From: Patiria miniata
Taxonomy: Eukaryota > Echinodermata > Asteroidea > Valvatida > Asterinidae
DNA length: 64,000 nt
Direction of reading: 5' to 3'
Assembly (NCBI RefSeq): GCF_015706575.1
Contig: NW_024037069.1
Location: forward strand, 40,693,315 to 40,757,314
Shown here: one piece after another, positions 61,065 to 64,000 of the stretch
Numbering within the stretch: position 1 is the stretch's first letter
Layout: every line of letters starts with the position of its first letter
The notes under the pieces: model-generated
What the model was told of the DNA's origin: nothing
The model's input: the letters and a program-made list of their open reading frames with translations, nothing else
Database searches by the model: none
Program-made: the position numbers and the translations under genes

Positions 61065-63601
61065 GATTGAGCAGTTTATCACGGATGTGACCCTGTGCGT
61101 CGAAACCAGCAGAGATCTCTGTGAGAGAATCTGTCAAGACTTCCGCCCTCTGCTCAACCAGCCCTGGCCTCCCAAAGCCAAGCCTGCCAAGTCTGGCGCC
61201 CCTCTAGCAGGAGATGGTGATGCTGGTAACCATGGCGACGCCGCATCGCTGGAAGAGGCGGAGACCCTGGCTGAGGTGGAGAGGGCCTTGGTTAAGGCTC
61301 AGAGGGCTAGGCAACTCCAGAAGAGGGTCAGTCTTGGCATTTGATGCAGGTCCTGTCTTTGCAAAATGTTGTCATTTGTTAAAGGGAAAATACAACATTT
61401 GCAAACATCAAAAAATAAAACTACCAAATCATTTTGAAATACCTTGCTGGACTGTTAGTGAATGACAGTGTAAAGCATCCTGTAAAATCATGGCACCTGG
61501 TATACTGTCATTTTCAAGAAAAGTGGTACTTTTGTATCAATTTCCAACGCTGGTCGGCCGATTAGCGTTGGAAAACACTGGCTTTATTTCAAATACTGGC
61601 CCCAATTGACCATCGCACTTGTTTGCAATCGATTACACACCTATGAACGGGTACAAGCCAGCTAGACTGGTTCCCTGACCTTACAATTCCCCATTGTATG
61701 TAAACTGCTCTGTTTCTTCTTATATGGAGTCTGGGAGCCAGACTATAGGAAAATGATTGTTTTTCTTGGTTTTTATAGCATTTTCGAACCCAAAACCTCA
61801 AAAAAGTCAGTGTAACTATATTTGCTATATATTTCCAACCCCCCAATTCCATCCATTTCTGAAAATTACAGCAAAAGCAAATGATGTATATTCCCTTTAA
61901 TATTGCCTATCAGATGTGACCTGACTTGTGATTGACTTGTGATTTGACTTGTAACTGACTAACTATATCTTGGCCATTTTTTGTTTTCGGCGTGCAGCTC
62001 AACCCACTGGAGGAGTTACGTCAAGAGGAAGGAACAATGGCACCAGATGCCGATCAAACGACTGGGGGAAATGCTCCATCCGAGCCCACCGGCCAAGTCA
62101 TCGATGGACAGGAGTTTGCCGTCATTTCCCAGTCGTCCTTAAAGAAGCTGTTTGCCGACGTGAAACCACGGATTTTGGAGAAGTCTGGCGCAAACTCCAC
62201 TCCCAAGCTGAGGCCTGGAACAGCCCAGGCCAGAGCGGCATACAGCGCCAAGGTTCCCCGGCCGAAACCTTTGGCCAAATCCCACTTCAAAACCACTTCC
62301 TCGGAAATCGGCAGAAATGTCACTGCCAAGCCTGTGGCTAATTCTGTGGGCAACAAGGCAATGAAGCCGAAAACTGTCGGTGCCCAAAATGCTAGAGAAT
62401 CTACTGCAACAAGAAATTTCAGTAAGGGAAAAGGGCCTAATACTGCTGTGAACGGAACTAAGAAATCCAACAGCGCAGGAGGCAAAAATGTATTAAATAC
62501 AGACAAAGGTACCGCAGGCAGTCAAAAGAATGGAAAAACCATGTTGGATAAGAAACAGAATACATCTGCCATCAGAGAAAAACGAAACGGAGATTTGCCT
62601 GATGCCGGGAATAAAGGGAGTCAAAAGTCTGTAGGAGTGCCAAAACAGCCTTCAGAAATAGCTTATGAACATAAACATTTGGTAGATAGAATGGGAAATG
62701 TTGTACAGAAAACGGCAGGGTTGAGACTGAGTGAGGTATCCTCAGCTACGCCAAGTTCTTCAGAGACGGGAGATTGTGGAAAGAGTGTCCAGGAAGACAA
62801 CCCTAGACTGTTCATGCTGAAGAGGGATGGGTAAGCCAAACAGACTAGAGTGTGTCGATTGACACGACTGTACGTTCACTCTTGAATGTTTAGGGTACCA
62901 GACACTGACTAGTCTAGCCACTGCCTCATTTGTTTTTAAATCTCAAGCAGATAGCTCAAGTGATCAACTGGTCTATAGATGAGGTAAAAGTTGCCAATAT
63001 AAGATTTTTAACAATTGTTCATCGTGTTTGCCACATATTCAAAACGTTGTCAATTTAGGTTTGTTTTATTACACTTAAACTTTTTTTGCTGTCAGAATGC
63101 AAAGCAGTAACTGTTTACAAAAATAATGATGTCACACACATCATACATGTTGTTCCAAAACAAGTCCTGTATTTATGAAAAAAATCTCAGCTTTTAAAGT
63201 CAACTTGCACACTTTTGTTTACTTTATATCTGATAAGCTATTTTGGACAAACTGAAAACAGATGCTAAAGAGAAAATTCAGTTTTGTATAAAGAACTAAG
63301 AACTTAGAGTAATCAAAACGCAACTAAAAAATTGACAGACAATGCTGCGCGGGTTTGTTTTAAATGAGCCCATTTGAACACTTGTAGGATTTCTCAAAGG
63401 GAAGATGGTATTACGTATATTTTGTGTCTTACAGTTTGTGCCTTTCACAAATTTGTCTTCAGGCGCAACCTCAAGGTGCCAGGCAAACTCAAGAAACTCC
63501 AGTCAGATATCTCCAAGCTCAGACAGAGACTGTCATCTAAGATGGAATCTGAAGAGCAATCGCTGCCTTCTCAACACTTTCGGCAGCGATTGGAATCAAA
63601 A
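61065..63601 (+). CDS. TEDC2: TEDC2-like, mirrored copy, first three visible exons (frame intact, runs off window)
   Basis: Exons 61065-61326, 61998-62830 and 63463-63601 mirror the left-arm exons and join in phase (0, 2, 0). Exon 1 here gives FITDVTLCVETSRDLCERIC and SLEEAETLAEVERALVKAQ. Exon 2 is one uninterrupted 833-base frame ending LFMLKRDG, rich in Lys, Pro, Ser and Thr (likely disordered). Exon 3 gives NLKVPGKLKKLQSDISKLRQ. The left copy has an extra base in exon 2, so this copy is probably the correct sequence of the gene. If the palindrome continues, exon 4 (QSSTSLPSRDIQG) should appear at about 64216-64333. The start-codon exon was not found upstream. If the palindrome is an artefact this is the same gene counted twice. 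Confidence 0.75.
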
Positions 63602-64000
63602 GTAGGAATTTAAAAGGATTTTCCATTTTTTGTAATTTTTTTAAAGGTTTTTCTTCATTAACTCGATTTGAGAAAATAGTAACTACAGTTCCGCCATTGT
63701 TTGTACTGTTTGATGATTGTGTAAAAAATTTACACAAATTTACTGTTACTTTCTCAGTATTTTACTATTACGTTTTCTCTATTCCACCAAATTTAACAGC
63801 ATCCCTAAGTTACAAGTGTCCATCTCTCCCTCCCAATTTTCCCCCTTAAGCCCCCCCCCTCTATCCCCATCTCCCACCCCTCCAGCCCCGCCCCGTCCCA
63901 ACCCCTACCTCAAGCAAAAACATAGGTCAGTATCCCTTAAACAACAGCCCTTAATCCTTGGAGCAATTTTACCTTTTTTATATTGTTTTAAAGGACTTAA

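Larger units (their letters stand above)
57228..64000. repeat. Right arm of giant palindrome (continues past window)
   Basis: Mirror of 50417-57183. It still matches at the last base of the window (64000 pairs with 50417), so the true arm is longer. Features mirrored here include both SINEs, the 60-aa ORF, the CRE-like site and three TEDC2 exons. Confidence 0.98.

Noticed and set aside
52054..62506. Long antisense ORFs over TEDC2 exon 2 in both arms (150 aa)
   Set aside because: They are shadows of the Lys/Pro/Ser-rich coding exon; the sense frame has matching splice sites and family similarity.

Overview
This is a eukaryotic nuclear scaffold segment. It has intron-split genes with GT/AG junctions, about 60% or more A+T, long poly-G/C tracts, many dispersed repeats, and vertebrate-type TTAGGG telomeric arrays. 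The gene families (a polysialyltransferase-type enzyme, a somatomedin-B GPCR, SNX8, TEDC2 and a C19orf44-like gene) together with the repeat style suggest a marine invertebrate deuterostome. I favour an echinoderm, but a hemichordate or lancelet cannot be excluded by eye. Most ORFs over 60 aa are chance; real genes were found by joining exons with consistent splice phase and by family motifs.

Layout. Positions 1-1484 hold the 3' end of a C19orf44-like gene (+). Positions 5322-18142 hold a complete seven-exon alpha-2,8-sialyltransferase-like gene (+, 422 aa). Its 8.3-kb first intron contains a 16-bp minisatellite and several hairpin or MITE-like repeats. Positions 18143-24947 are repeat-rich, including a mariner-type and a hAT-type MITE. 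Positions 24948-27638 hold the two last exons of a somatomedin-B-domain family-B-like seven-helix receptor (+). Positions 29350-35340 hold two dead LINEs (-). From 35340 the sequence becomes subtelomere-like: a ~320-bp tandem repeat, a duplicated ~195-bp unit, TTAGGG variant arrays, an AGGTCA-rich patch, an 81-bp repeat, then a nearly pure (TTAGGG)n array in correct terminal orientation. It ends at 40014 against exactly 500 Ns (40015-40514).

After the gap a different contig begins within SNX8 (-, 40518-43741). SNX8 is followed by TEDC2 (-, 46743-53351). From 50417 to the end of the window the sequence is one giant near-identical palindrome: arms of at least 6.77 kb around a 44-bp spacer at 57184-57227. 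The right arm therefore carries a second, divergently oriented copy of TEDC2 exons (61065-63601) that runs off the window. Arm differences are mostly single-base run-length indels, with the left arm usually shorter, and one breaks the left TEDC2 frame. This looks like a long-read fold-back or haplotype misjoin, though a real palindrome is not excluded.

The genes do not form one pathway. The two most informative structural facts are the telomere buried beside a fixed-size gap (probable scaffold misjoin) and the giant palindrome.
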